A stretch of DNA of 64,000 nt from positions 41,580-105,579 of the forward strand of contig NZ_CABVGX010000018.1 of assembly GCF_902497625.1 (NCBI RefSeq), written 5' to 3'. The notes beneath the pieces were generated by a model, which saw only the letters and a list, made by a program, of their open reading frames with translations, ran no database searches and was not told the DNA's origin. The position numbers were made by a program, and so were the translations under genes. Shown here one piece after another: positions 53,671 to 62,045 of the stretch; position 1 is the first letter of the stretch; the number at the start of each line of letters is the position of its first letter. The stretch is from Pseudomonas fluorescens. GTDB taxonomy: Bacteria; Pseudomonadota; Gammaproteobacteria; Pseudomonadales; Pseudomonadaceae.

Positions 53671-54662
53671 GTCGCGGGGTTCTGTTGTGCATTGCCTTGC
53701 TGGTTGCGGTGATGATTCCGGCCTTGCTGGGCGGTAATGAAACCTGGTATCGCCTGCAAAGTTTTCCGCTGCACTGGTTGTTGATCATGTTCGCCATGAT
53801 TTTGCTGTGCTGGGTGCTGAACTCGATGCGCCTGCGTCTGTTGCTGGGCGAGGAGCGCAGCAAAGTCAGCCGGCGCAAAAGTCTGGCGGTGGTAATGGCT
53901 GCCGAGTTCGCCTACTGCGCGACGCCCGGTGGCAGCGGTGGCCCGCTGACCATCATGGCGCTCCTGGCACGCCAGGGTGTACGACCTGCTCGGGGCAGCG
54001 CGGTGTTTGCGATGGACCAACTGAGCGACCTGCTGTTTTTCCTCTGTGCGCTGATCGGGATCCTGATTTACGCCTTGTTCCAACACCTCAGCCAGCGCAT
54101 GGAGTGGCTGCTGACGGTCAGCGCGGTTTCGATGTTCGGCGGGTTGTTGGGTTGCCTTTTCGTCGCCCGTTACCACCGTTTGTTGATCCGCCTGAGCGGG
54201 CGTCTGCTGGCGCGGCTTAACGTCAAAGCAGCGACACGTATGCGCTGGGCGCGAAAACTCCTGCATTTTCTGTCAGCGTTTACCGACACCTTACGCTTGC
54301 CAATGCAGACATTGATCACGGTATTTGCGCTGACCTGTTTACATTGGGGGCTGCGTTACAGCGTGTTGTATCTGGCCTTGCGCGGGCTGGGGGCGGATGT
54401 GCAATGGGCCTGGAGCTTTTTGATTCAAATGCTTTCGCTGAGTGCCGGGCAGTTCAGCCTGCTGCCGGGTGGCGCCGGCGCAGCGGAGCTGACCTCGGCG
54501 GCGCTGTTGGCGCCAATGGTGGGAAAATCCACGGCCGCGGCGGCAATCCTGATCTGGCGGGCGGTGACGTATTACTTTTATCTGCTGGTAGGCGGGCCGG
54601 TGTTTTTGCTGATGCTGGGGCGGCCGCTGTTGAAGAAACTGATGAGGTTCAAGCAGGTTTAG
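53667..54662 (+). CDS. Lysylphosphatidylglycerol-synthase-TM / UPF0104 flippase-like protein
   Basis: 331-residue integral membrane protein with about eight helices, of the family formed by the N-terminal flippase half of MprF (YbhN, AglD-like). Conserved segments include AEFAYCATPGGSGGPLTIMALLARQG (middle; binding-region-like) and LSAGQFSLLPGGAGAAE (C-terminal half). The start is a GTG at 53667 overlapping the upstream stop as GTGA. It may move a lipid or glycolipid across the inner membrane. Last gene of the three-gene cassette. Confidence 0.88.
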   Translation: MSRGVLLCIALLVAVMIPALLGGNETWYRLQSFPLHWLLIMFAMILLCWVLNSMRLRLLLGEERSKVSRRKSLAVVMAAEFAYCATPGGSGGPLTIMALLARQGVRPARGSAVFAMDQLSDLLFFLCALIGILIYALFQHLSQRMEWLLTVSAVSMFGGLLGCLFVARYHRLLIRLSGRLLARLNVKAATRMRWARKLLHFLSAFTDTLRLPMQTLITVFALTCLHWGLRYSVLYLALRGLGADVQWAWSFLIQMLSLSAGQFSLLPGGAGAAELTSAALLAPMVGKSTAAAAILIWRAVTYYFYLLVGGPVFLLMLGRPLLKKLMRFKQV

Positions 54663-55281
54663 TTGGGTTTGTTATTCCTGCGTTGTGTACGCAAACTCTG
54701 TAGGAGGAACTGAGCTTGCTCGCGATAGCAGTGTGTCAGGCGACCTCCTGACCGCACCGTCTGATTTTACGACTGCTCTGCAGCCGGACGCAGGCTGCGC
54801 CAGCTGCTACGGGGTTTTGTGGTGCTGCGCAGATTTGGCGCAACGCCTGGGAGCCAGGTCGGCTATCAGGCCGCCTCGGCGGCTGTGGCGGTGAGCGGCC
54901 CGTCGGGAGGCTGAGTGGAGGTTCTGCGCAGTGGGTAACCCGGCATGGGTACCCGGTTAGGCGCGCAAGGCCAAGGATGGCCGATCGCGCCGGGCCCACG
55001 GAGCAGGACCGGAGCGAAGGCATGGCGAGCCTTAGCGAGCCACCGGACGTCAGGGGCAAGAGCCCTTGGTTACTTGGGGCCGGGCCGCGTAGGCTTTTCC
55101 AAGTGACTCGCCGTAAGGGCGAAACCAATAGCCGCCCTTATCGCCGCAATGGTATGTACACCAAAAAAACTTACGCGCCCAAGACGCAGCCATCGCTGGC
55201 AAGCCAGCTCCTACAGGGGACCGAGTACACCTTGTAGAATCCAGCAACATGGAAGAACGCCTTCGCAAGCAAGCTTCGCTC
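54663..55281. other. Repeat-rich gap with single REP half and GC-rich palindromes
   Basis: 619 bp without a supportable gene. It contains one REP-like half near 54700-54730 (GGAACTGAGCTTGCTCGCGATAG), several short GC-rich palindromes (GCCGCCTCGGCGGC near 54880), and the second copy of the long intergenic repeat. Further REP-like TTCGCAAGCAAGCTTCGCTCCTACG is at 55264-55288. Confidence 0.6.
55002..55231 (+). repeat. Long intergenic repeat, copy 2 (inverted to copy 1)
   Basis: About 230 bp matching 47831-48047 in opposite orientation, from CAGGACCGGAGCGAAGGCATGG to GACCGAGTACACC. Copy 2 has an extra ~12 bp in the centre. Frames inside it give protein-like reading on both strands but with no start signals. 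Confidence 0.85.
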
Positions 55282-55467
55282 CTACGTGGGCTGATCATCC
55301 CCGGACTCACCCCCCGCCTCAGGATGCAAAGCCTCCCACAAGGCCTCAGCCCCTGGAAACTCCGTACCGTCCTCCGCGCTCAGGTCATCCGGATCGTAAC
55401 GGCTCAAACACCCCTCGCCCAGCGTCGCAGGGGCCCGGGCGGTCGCTTTGTCCAGTGGGTCGGCCAT
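55282..55467 (-). CDS. Small acidic hypothetical protein
   Basis: 61-residue acidic protein, MADPLDKATARAPATLGEG at the start and many Asp/Glu residues to the end (GGESGDDQPT). GAGG eight bases before the ATG at 55467 supports translation. A longer frame upstream runs into purU antisense and is rejected. It lies 85 bp after purU on the same strand, perhaps cotranscribed. I recall similar small proteins in pseudomonads but no function. Confidence 0.7.
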   Translation of the reverse strand: MADPLDKATARAPATLGEGCLSRYDPDDLSAEDGTEFPGAEALWEALHPEAGGESGDDQPT

Positions 55468-55552
55468 GATCAAATCCTCATACAGAAACGGCGAAGGGCC
55501 TGAGGCGATTGAACGCCCAGGCCCTTCGAATTTCAACCCTGTCGCGCGCCTA

Positions 55553-56401
55553 TCAGAACACGACGGTCTTGTTGCCATGCACCAGCACCCGGTCTTCGAG
55601 GTGATAACGCAGGCCGCGCGCCAACACCATCTTCTCGACATCGCGACCGAAACGCACCATGTCTTCGATGCTGTCGCTGTGGCTGACACGTACCACGTCC
55701 TGCTCGATGATCGGGCCGGCGTCCAGCTCCTCGGTCACGTAGTGACAGGTAGCACCGATCAGCTTTACACCACGCAGCGACGCCTGGTGATACGGCTTGG
55801 CGCCAACAAACGAAGGCAGAAAACTGTGGTGGATATTGATCACCTGGTGAGCATATTCGCGGCACAATGCCGGCGGCAGGATCTGCATGTAACGGGCAAG
55901 TACCACGACTTCGGCATCGTGCTGTTTGACCAGGCGCGAGACTTCGGCAAACGCCGGCTCCTTGTCCTGCGGATTGACCGGCACATGGTAATAAGGAATG
56001 CCGTGCCACTCGACCATGCTGCGCAAGTCGTCATGGTTGGAAATCACACAAGAGATTTCGCAGTCCAGTTCATCGCTGTGCCAGCGGTGCAATAGATCAG
56101 CCAGGCAGTGAGATTCACGGCTGGCCATCAGCACCACACGTTTTTTCTGCGCAGTGTCGGTGATGCGCCAGTCCATGGAAAACGCTTCGGCGATCGGCGC
56201 AAACGCTTCGCGGAGTGCTTCGATGCCGAATGGCAGCGAGTCGGCACGAATTTCGTGACGCATGAAGAACCAGCCGCTCTGATTATCCGAGTGGTGGCTC
56301 GCTTCAGTGATCCAGCCGTTATGGGACGCCAGAAAGTTACTGACTTGAGCAACGATGCCGACGCGGTCCGGGCAAGCAATCACTAGCCGAAAGGTGCGCA
56401 T
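55553..56401 (-). CDS. purU: Formyltetrahydrofolate deformylase
   Basis: 282-residue hydrolase releasing formate from 10-formyl-tetrahydrofolate, balancing one-carbon units. An N-terminal ACT-type domain (MRTFRLVIACPDRVGIVAQV, about 1-80) precedes the formyltransferase-like domain with VINIHHSFLPSFVGAKPYHQA (catalytic His/Asn region) near residues 222-242 and the aspartate in TEELDAGPII. The start at 56401 is supported by GGAG about 11 bases before. Divergent from mvaT, the P. aeruginosa order. Confidence 0.96.
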   Translation of the reverse strand: MRTFRLVIACPDRVGIVAQVSNFLASHNGWITEASHHSDNQSGWFFMRHEIRADSLPFGIEALREAFAPIAEAFSMDWRITDTAQKKRVVLMASRESHCLADLLHRWHSDELDCEISCVISNHDDLRSMVEWHGIPYYHVPVNPQDKEPAFAEVSRLVKQHDAEVVVLARYMQILPPALCREYAHQVINIHHSFLPSFVGAKPYHQASLRGVKLIGATCHYVTEELDAGPIIEQDVVRVSHSDSIEDMVRFGRDVEKMVLARGLRYHLEDRVLVHGNKTVVF

Positions 56402-56729
56402 GAGGGGGAGACTCCAGAACTTCGCAAAGGCCGCCATTCTAGCGATTGCGCGGCAAAACTGCAGTATTGATCAAGCATTTGCTGCAAACGGATCGACGCA
56501 GCAGACCCGGCAGATACACATTTTCCCGGAAGAAGTGTTTTTGATGTGGATCTCCACAAACCCAATTGTGAAGATCTGTGTTGCACTATTTAACTGCGCC
56601 TGCAATTGGTCGTCTGTACATAGCCAACAAATTAAATAAACACGTGTTAAATGTTTACTTGATGAAACAGCCTGACTATTATTGCCGCACTGTAACCTGC
56701 CACCCAGCGTCCAACATAAGGTAGTCCCA
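56402..56729. promoter_or_regulatory. AT-rich purU/mvaT intergenic region
   Basis: 328 bp, markedly AT-rich towards mvaT, as expected for a target of MvaT itself. Contains AAACACGTGTT near 56638-56648 and the mvaT promoter. No ORF is supported. Confidence 0.6.
56654..56682 (+). promoter_or_regulatory. Sigma70 promoter of mvaT
   Basis: TTTACT (56654-56659) and TATTAT (56677-56682) separated by exactly 17 bp; four and five of six consensus bases. Start near 56689, giving a leader of about 40 nt before the mvaT ATG. Confidence 0.75.
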
Positions 56730-57107
56730 ATGTCCTTGATCAACGAATATCGCGCCACCGAAGAAGCTATCAAAGAGCTGCAAGCCCGTTTGAAGAATCT
56801 TTCCCAAGACGACAAACTGCAAACCGAGCTGGAATTTGAAGGCAAATTGCGCACCTTGATGGGCGAATACTCCAAGTCCCTGCGTGACATCATCGCGCTG
56901 CTGGATCCGGAATCCAAAAGCAAGGCTCCACGCGGTGGCGCGGTAAAAACTACCGGCACCAAGCGCGCGCGCAAAGTTAAACAATACAAAAACCCGCATA
57001 ACGGTGAAGTCATCGAAACCAAAGGTGGCAACCACAAGACTCTGAAAGAGTGGAAAGCCAAGTGGGGCGGTGATGTGGTCGAAGGCTGGGCGACTCTGCT
57101 GGGCTAA
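56730..57107 (+). CDS. mvaT: H-NS family regulator MvaT
   Basis: 125-residue xenogeneic silencer and nucleoid protein of pseudomonads. The N-terminal coiled-coil oligomerisation domain (MSLINEYRATEEAIKELQAR, to about residue 60) is followed by a linker (about 70-85) and the C-terminal AT-rich-DNA-binding domain with KGGNHKTLKEWKAKWG. The ATG at 56730 gives the known start; the longer frame is not used. It binds AT-rich foreign DNA; none of the other genes here looks foreign. Confidence 0.97.
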   Translation: MSLINEYRATEEAIKELQARLKNLSQDDKLQTELEFEGKLRTLMGEYSKSLRDIIALLDPESKSKAPRGGAVKTTGTKRARKVKQYKNPHNGEVIETKGGNHKTLKEWKAKWGGDVVEGWATLLG

Positions 57108-57124
57108 GCCACTGATGGCGCACC

Positions 57125-57157
57125 AAAAAAAACGCCAGCAAATGCTGGCGTTTTTTT
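57125..57157. terminator. mvaT/sbcB bidirectional terminator
   Basis: A-run, ACGCCAGCA / TGCTGGCGT stem (57132-57150) and T-run of seven between convergent mvaT and sbcB. Confidence 0.95.
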
Positions 57158-57195
57158 ATGCCTGAGTTTCAGCCCTGCCGTGACAGGTTCGAGGT

Positions 57196-58626
57196 TCAGA
57201 GACTCAAACGTGTGCGCAATGCTTCGACATAATTACGCCATTCACTCAGAACCTCCTTCTGAAAAGGCGTAGCAGTAATATCCAGTTGCGCAGCTGCCTC
57301 TATGAAAGATTTCAGCGTATTGGGTGCGCCCCATTGCGGATCTGACAGACGCTGCTGACAGAACAAACGCCAACGTTCCTGTTCTTCGAAATTCAACGTA
57401 TCGGGGAAGTTGCGGGCGCGATATCGAAACAATAGTTCAGGCAAACGTTCATCATCGAACGGCCAATGCTCTTGTGCTAATTGTGCAGGTTCAGCGGACC
57501 TGACTTGCTCGCATAAACGTCTATCTCGATCGCCGATAAAACCGTCGTATAACTGTTGTTCAGGATCAGCGCTCTGAGAAAAATCCTCGCCGGCATAAAT
57601 CGCCTGCACTTTATCTCGCCAGATTTCCTGTGCGTCACTTAGCCGCAGTGTTCGCTCACGCTCAAGCGCCATATCCAGTCCGAGTCGTTGTCGATCTGCG
57701 ACACGCAGCACGGACAGCGGTGCCACCACCGGGCACTTGTTGATGTGAATGAGTTTGAGCGGCACCGGCAACTCGCCCTCTGCCAGATCATCACGGCGTG
57801 TATATAAACGTTGGCGCAACGTTTCTGCATCCAGATCAAGCAAAGCCTGGGGATCCAGATGCAGGTCACAGACAATCAAGGCGTTTTTGTTGCGCGGGTG
57901 CCACGCCAGCGGGAGCACCACACCGAGATAACTGCGCGCCGCCGAAAACCGTCCGCAAATGTGCACCATCGGCTGCAGCAATCGAATCTGATCCATCACC
58001 CTCGACTTACTGCGCAGCTGGAATAACCAGTCATACAGCTTCGGTTGTTTTTCCCGGATCAATCGAGCGAGGGCAATGGTCGCGCGAACATCGGACATTG
58101 CTTCGTGGGCATTGCCATGATCAATACCGTTGGCGGCGGTCAGACGCTCGAGTTTCAGCGTGACGCGGCCCTCTTCATCCCTCGGCCAGACAATGCCGTC
58201 GGGACGCAGGGCATAGGCCGCACGCACCACATCAATCAGATCCCAGCGGCTGTTACCGCCCTGCCACTCGCGAGCATAGGGATCGAAAAAATTGCGATAC
58301 AAGCTGTAGCGAGTCATTTCATCGTCGAAACGCAAGGTGTTGTAACCCGCGCCGCAGGTCCCCGGAGCCGCCAGTTGCGCATGCACCCGCGTCATGAAAT
58401 CCGCTTCACTCAAACCCTGCTCCGCTAGACGTGCGGGGGTAATGCCGGTGATCGCACAGGCCGCCGGATGCGGCAGGATGTCGTCACCAAGCCGGCAGTA
58501 GAGATTGACCGGTTCGTCTATTTCATTGAGATCGAAATCGGTGCGAATCCCCGCTACCTGCAGCGGGCGGTCGCAGCGGGGATTAATACCCGTCGTTTCA
58601 TAGTCGTACCAGAAGATCGAGGTCAC
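57196..58626 (-). CDS. sbcB: Exodeoxyribonuclease I
   Basis: 476-residue 3'-5' single-strand exonuclease used in recombination and mismatch repair. The DEDDh nuclease domain begins IFWYDYETTG (Asp8, Glu10) and continues with NTLRFDDEMTRY and NAHEAMSDVRATIALA (His and Asp); the SH3-like and helical C-terminal parts follow. The length agrees with E. coli ExoI (475). Located next to mvaT as in P. aeruginosa. Confidence 0.97.
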   Translation of the reverse strand: MTSIFWYDYETTGINPRCDRPLQVAGIRTDFDLNEIDEPVNLYCRLGDDILPHPAACAITGITPARLAEQGLSEADFMTRVHAQLAAPGTCGAGYNTLRFDDEMTRYSLYRNFFDPYAREWQGGNSRWDLIDVVRAAYALRPDGIVWPRDEEGRVTLKLERLTAANGIDHGNAHEAMSDVRATIALARLIREKQPKLYDWLFQLRSKSRVMDQIRLLQPMVHICGRFSAARSYLGVVLPLAWHPRNKNALIVCDLHLDPQALLDLDAETLRQRLYTRRDDLAEGELPVPLKLIHINKCPVVAPLSVLRVADRQRLGLDMALERERTLRLSDAQEIWRDKVQAIYAGEDFSQSADPEQQLYDGFIGDRDRRLCEQVRSAEPAQLAQEHWPFDDERLPELLFRYRARNFPDTLNFEEQERWRLFCQQRLSDPQWGAPNTLKSFIEAAAQLDITATPFQKEVLSEWRNYVEALRTRLSL

Positions 58627-58811
58627 GGGCCATTCCTGAACTGAAGATGGACAAAGTCTAGGCGTTCACGTCCTGCCACGACCAGCGTCTCGTGATGCCA
58701 TGACTTCCAGCAACGCACCATCCAATACATAGTTATGTCGTTTTCCCCCGAGAGACTGCTAGCATCGGGCGCACAGAGAGTTTCCGTTCAGGCCCCGACA
58801 TCAGGTTGCCC

Positions 58812-59537
58812 ATGCTCGATTGCACAGCACGGCCAGGAAAAGCGACGTCGCCCCCGCCACTGGATACGCGGTATCAGGTTGAAACGCCGGAAGGCATTGA
58901 CCTGCCATTGCGCCCGGCGGGGTTGATGGTGCGCGCACTGGCTTTTTTCATCGACCTTGGTGTGCGCGGGCTGATTCTGGGCGTGCTCTTCGTTGTCCTG
59001 GCATTCCTCGGCAAGCTTGGCGCCGGGCTCGGTTCGATTCTGTTGTTCGTTGTCAGCTGGTGGTACATGGTGCTGTTTGAAGTGCTCAATCAAGGACGCT
59101 CACCGGGCAAGCTCTGGATGGGTCTGCAAGTGGTGCAGGATGACGGCACGCCAATCGGCTGGTCCGCATCGCTGGTGCGCAACCTGTTGCGATTTGTCGA
59201 CATTTTGCCGTTCGGCTATTTTCTGGGTGCTATCAGCTGCCTGCACCATGCCAGCTTCAAACGCCTGGGCGATCTCGCCGCCGGTACGCTGGTGATCTAC
59301 CGCGAACACCCGGTGACCCGCCCGCAGCTGCCCGAAGCCGAACCAAGATCTGCTGCGGTCACGCTGACGCTGAACGAACAACGCGCCATTCTCAATTTTG
59401 CCGAACGTCAAGGCGAACTCACCGCAGCGCGGGTCAGCGAACTGGCGACGATCCTCGCCAAACCCATGCAGGTCGCGGCTCCCCGCGCAGTGGCGGAACT
59501 CAACGGCATCGCCCGCGGGCTGTTGGGCAGCGCATGA
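58812..59537 (+). CDS. RDD family membrane protein (MoxR-operon type)
   Basis: 241-residue inner-membrane protein. After an N-terminal extension (1-38), the RDD domain covers about 39-165: GLMVRALAFFIDLGVRGLI (Arg/Asp-Asp pattern), two helices, NQGRSPGKLWMGLQVV, and a further helix; a cytosolic helical tail (170-241) follows. The ATG at 58812 is chosen over a TTG six bases upstream. It is the first gene of a run of five with overlaps and is coupled to the SpoIIM-like gene (ATGA). Function unknown. Confidence 0.88.
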   Translation: MLDCTARPGKATSPPPLDTRYQVETPEGIDLPLRPAGLMVRALAFFIDLGVRGLILGVLFVVLAFLGKLGAGLGSILLFVVSWWYMVLFEVLNQGRSPGKLWMGLQVVQDDGTPIGWSASLVRNLLRFVDILPFGYFLGAISCLHHASFKRLGDLAAGTLVIYREHPVTRPQLPEAEPRSAAVTLTLNEQRAILNFAERQGELTAARVSELATILAKPMQVAAPRAVAELNGIARGLLGSA

Positions 59538-60511
59538 AGCAAAGCCTGTTTGAGAGTCGCCATAAAGCTGAATGGGAGCGGTTTGCCCTGATGCTCGAGA
59601 GGCTGGAACGAAGCAAGGACACCTCCCGCCTCGCCAGTTTTGCCAAGGATTACCGACGACTTTGTCAGCACCTCGCCCTGGCTCAAGAACGCGGTTACAG
59701 CAGTTTCCTGATCGACTCTTTACAGCAGCAGGTGCTGCGCGGGCATCAACAGCTTTATCGACATCGCAGCCGCCTGGGTGCCAATGTCGTGGCATTCATA
59801 CTCGCCGATTTTCCGCGACTGGTTCGTCAGCAGTGGCGCTTTGTGCTGGCCGCCAGCCTGCTGTTTTTTGGCAGTCTGGTCGGCTTTGCCCTGTTGGTCT
59901 TCCTGTTCCCGGACCTGGTCTACAACCTGATCCCGGCCGAACAGGTCAGCCAGATGCAAGCCATGTACGACCCCGAAGGCGGGCACCTGGGCCGCTCGGC
60001 CGACCGGGCAGCCAGTGAAGACTGGGTGATGTTCGGGTTCTACATCATGCACAACATCGGCATCGCGTTTCAAACCTTCGCCAGCGGTCTGCTGTTTGGC
60101 CTGGGCAGTGTCTTCTTCCTGCTTTACAACGGTTTGATGATCGGCGCAGTGGCCGGGCATCTGACGCAGATTGGCTATGGCCAGACGTTCTGGTCGTTCG
60201 TGATCGGGCACGGCGCGTTCGAACTCAGCGCGATTGCCCTGGCAGGCGCCGCCGGATTGCAACTGGGCTGGGCCCTGATCGCGCCGGGCCGTTTGCCGCG
60301 GGCCGAAGCGCTGCGATTGGCGGCGCGGCAAAGTATTGTGCTGATTTGCGGGGTCATGCTGTTTCTGCTGATTGCAGCGTTTGTAGAGGCTTACTGGTCG
60401 TCCATGAGCGAGCCTGCGCCGCTTGCCAAATATCTGGTCGGCGCACTGCTCTGGATATTGGTCGCCACGTATCTGCTGTTTGCCGGACGGTCACGCCATG
60501 CGCCTGAGTGA
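59534..60511 (+). CDS. Stage II sporulation protein M-like (SpoIIM/DUF95) membrane protein
   Basis: 325-residue membrane protein. The first 100 residues are soluble and helical; about five to six hydrophobic segments follow (near 105-130, 175-205, 210-225, 232-258, 275-295, 300-318). SpoIIM-family homologues occur in non-sporulating bacteria beside RDD, DUF58 and MoxR genes, as here. The start overlaps the RDD gene by four bases. A role in envelope remodelling or in assembling a membrane complex is inferred from context only. Confidence 0.87.
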   Translation: MKQSLFESRHKAEWERFALMLERLERSKDTSRLASFAKDYRRLCQHLALAQERGYSSFLIDSLQQQVLRGHQQLYRHRSRLGANVVAFILADFPRLVRQQWRFVLAASLLFFGSLVGFALLVFLFPDLVYNLIPAEQVSQMQAMYDPEGGHLGRSADRAASEDWVMFGFYIMHNIGIAFQTFASGLLFGLGSVFFLLYNGLMIGAVAGHLTQIGYGQTFWSFVIGHGAFELSAIALAGAAGLQLGWALIAPGRLPRAEALRLAARQSIVLICGVMLFLLIAAFVEAYWSSMSEPAPLAKYLVGALLWILVATYLLFAGRSRHAPE

Positions 60512-62045
60512 CGCGACAATGGTCATCCGCCCCCGCCCGACCTGGGAAGCCATGGACCTGGGGGTATTGTTGAGCCAGCGCCACCGACGGCTGCTGATGA
60601 CCAGTTGGGCGATCATCACCGTGCCGGTATTCGCCTTGCTCAGCCTGGTTTTGTGGGATTCACCGTCGCTGGCGGTGTTCATCTTCTGGTGGCTCAAGCC
60701 GGCATTCGAACGGTTACCGCTGTACATCCTTTCTTCGGCGATGTTCGGAGAAACGCCGACGTTGGGTCAGGCACTGCGCCAGTGGCCGCGACTGCTCAAG
60801 CCGCAATTGCTGGCAAGCCTGACCTGGCGGCGCTTGAGCCTGACGCGCAGTTTCCTGCTGCCCGTGATGCAGCTCGAAGGGCTGAGCGGCGACGAACGAC
60901 AACAGCGGCTGCAGGCATTGGTGCAGCGCGACGCAGGTACCGCGAGGTGGCTGACGATCATCGGCGTGCATCTGGAAACCGCGCTGTGGATCGGCCTGAT
61001 GCTGCTGTTTTACCTGTTGCTGCCGCAGCAGATCGAGCTCGACTGGAGCTGGCAACGTTTGCTCTCGGTCGCGTCGCAGGACTGGCTCTGGCTGGAACAC
61101 CTGACGAATGTGTTCTACCTGCTGGTTCTGGTGGTGTGGGAACCCGTCTACGTCGCCTGCGGGTTTAGTCTGTATCTGAATCGGCGCACGGTGCTCGAAG
61201 CTTGGGATATCGAATTGGTGTTTCGCCGCCTGCGTCAGCGCCTGAGTGGCGCGGCCTTGATTGTGCTGCTGGGCACTGGTGCGCTGTTGCCGCTCGGTCA
61301 AAACGCGTGGGCCGCTGAGCCAGTCGTGACGCCAGAGTCTGCGCGGCTTCTCTCGCAGCCTTTGACCAGTCAGGGGGCACAGGACAGCATCAGGGCAATC
61401 CTCGACCAGCCTCCGTTCAAAAACAGGGAAACGGTCACCCATTATCGCTTTAGCGAGGATCAGCCCGCTGCCGATGCAGCGGACAGAGGCAAGGTGCCGC
61501 TATGGCTGAAAACCTTGTTCGGCCTGCTTGACGGCCAACACTTCAGTGCAGCTGCAACGCTGATTGAAGTGGCGTTGTGGACGGCGTTGATTGCGGGAAT
61601 CGGCCTGTTGGTCTGGCGCTATCGGGAGTGGCTGCAGGCGTTCGTCAGCCGCCGTCCGGTGGAGAAACCCCGACTCGTCGCGCAGCCAGGGCCGCGACAA
61701 GCGTTCGGCTTGGATCTCAACCGCGACACCCTGCCTGGCGACATTGCCAGCAGCGCCGAGCAACTCTGGCAAAGCCACCCGCGCGAGGCACTCGGTTTGC
61801 TTTACCGCGCTCTGCTCAGCCACTTGCTGCACGATCACAACATGCCTTTGAGCGCTGCTGATACCGAGAGCGAGGTGCTGCGGCGCGTCGAACGACTGCA
61901 GCAACCCGCTTTGCTGGCGTTCAGCCAAGCGCTGACGACACACTGGCAGAACATGGCGTACGGGCATCAACTGCCGCCCGAGCACATGCAATATGAACTG
62001 TGTGATGGCTGGCGCGCCCTGTTTGGCCCGGGAGGCGCAGGTTGA
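60498..62045 (+). CDS. DUF4129 domain membrane protein
   Basis: 515-residue inner-membrane protein. Hydrophobic segments near 33-55, 60-75, 160-182, 205-225 and a further one near 245-265 precede a periplasmic-type linker, a last helix (about 360-380), and a cytosolic C-terminal DUF4129 region (about 435-510, with LYRALLSHLLHDHNMPLSAADTESEVLRR). The ATG at 60498 overlaps the SpoIIM-like gene by 14 bases. DUF4129 proteins accompany MoxR/DUF58 operons; no enzyme motif is visible. Confidence 0.85.
   Translation: MRLSDATMVIRPRPTWEAMDLGVLLSQRHRRLLMTSWAIITVPVFALLSLVLWDSPSLAVFIFWWLKPAFERLPLYILSSAMFGETPTLGQALRQWPRLLKPQLLASLTWRRLSLTRSFLLPVMQLEGLSGDERQQRLQALVQRDAGTARWLTIIGVHLETALWIGLMLLFYLLLPQQIELDWSWQRLLSVASQDWLWLEHLTNVFYLLVLVVWEPVYVACGFSLYLNRRTVLEAWDIELVFRRLRQRLSGAALIVLLGTGALLPLGQNAWAAEPVVTPESARLLSQPLTSQGAQDSIRAILDQPPFKNRETVTHYRFSEDQPAADAADRGKVPLWLKTLFGLLDGQHFSAAATLIEVALWTALIAGIGLLVWRYREWLQAFVSRRPVEKPRLVAQPGPRQAFGLDLNRDTLPGDIASSAEQLWQSHPREALGLLYRALLSHLLHDHNMPLSAADTESEVLRRVERLQQPALLAFSQALTTHWQNMAYGHQLPPEHMQYELCDGWRALFGPGGAG

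Noticed and set aside
55468..55689. Upstream extension of the small acidic ORF into purU
   Set aside because: Antisense-frame overlap with purU coding sequence; the internal ATG at 55467 has its own ribosome-binding site.
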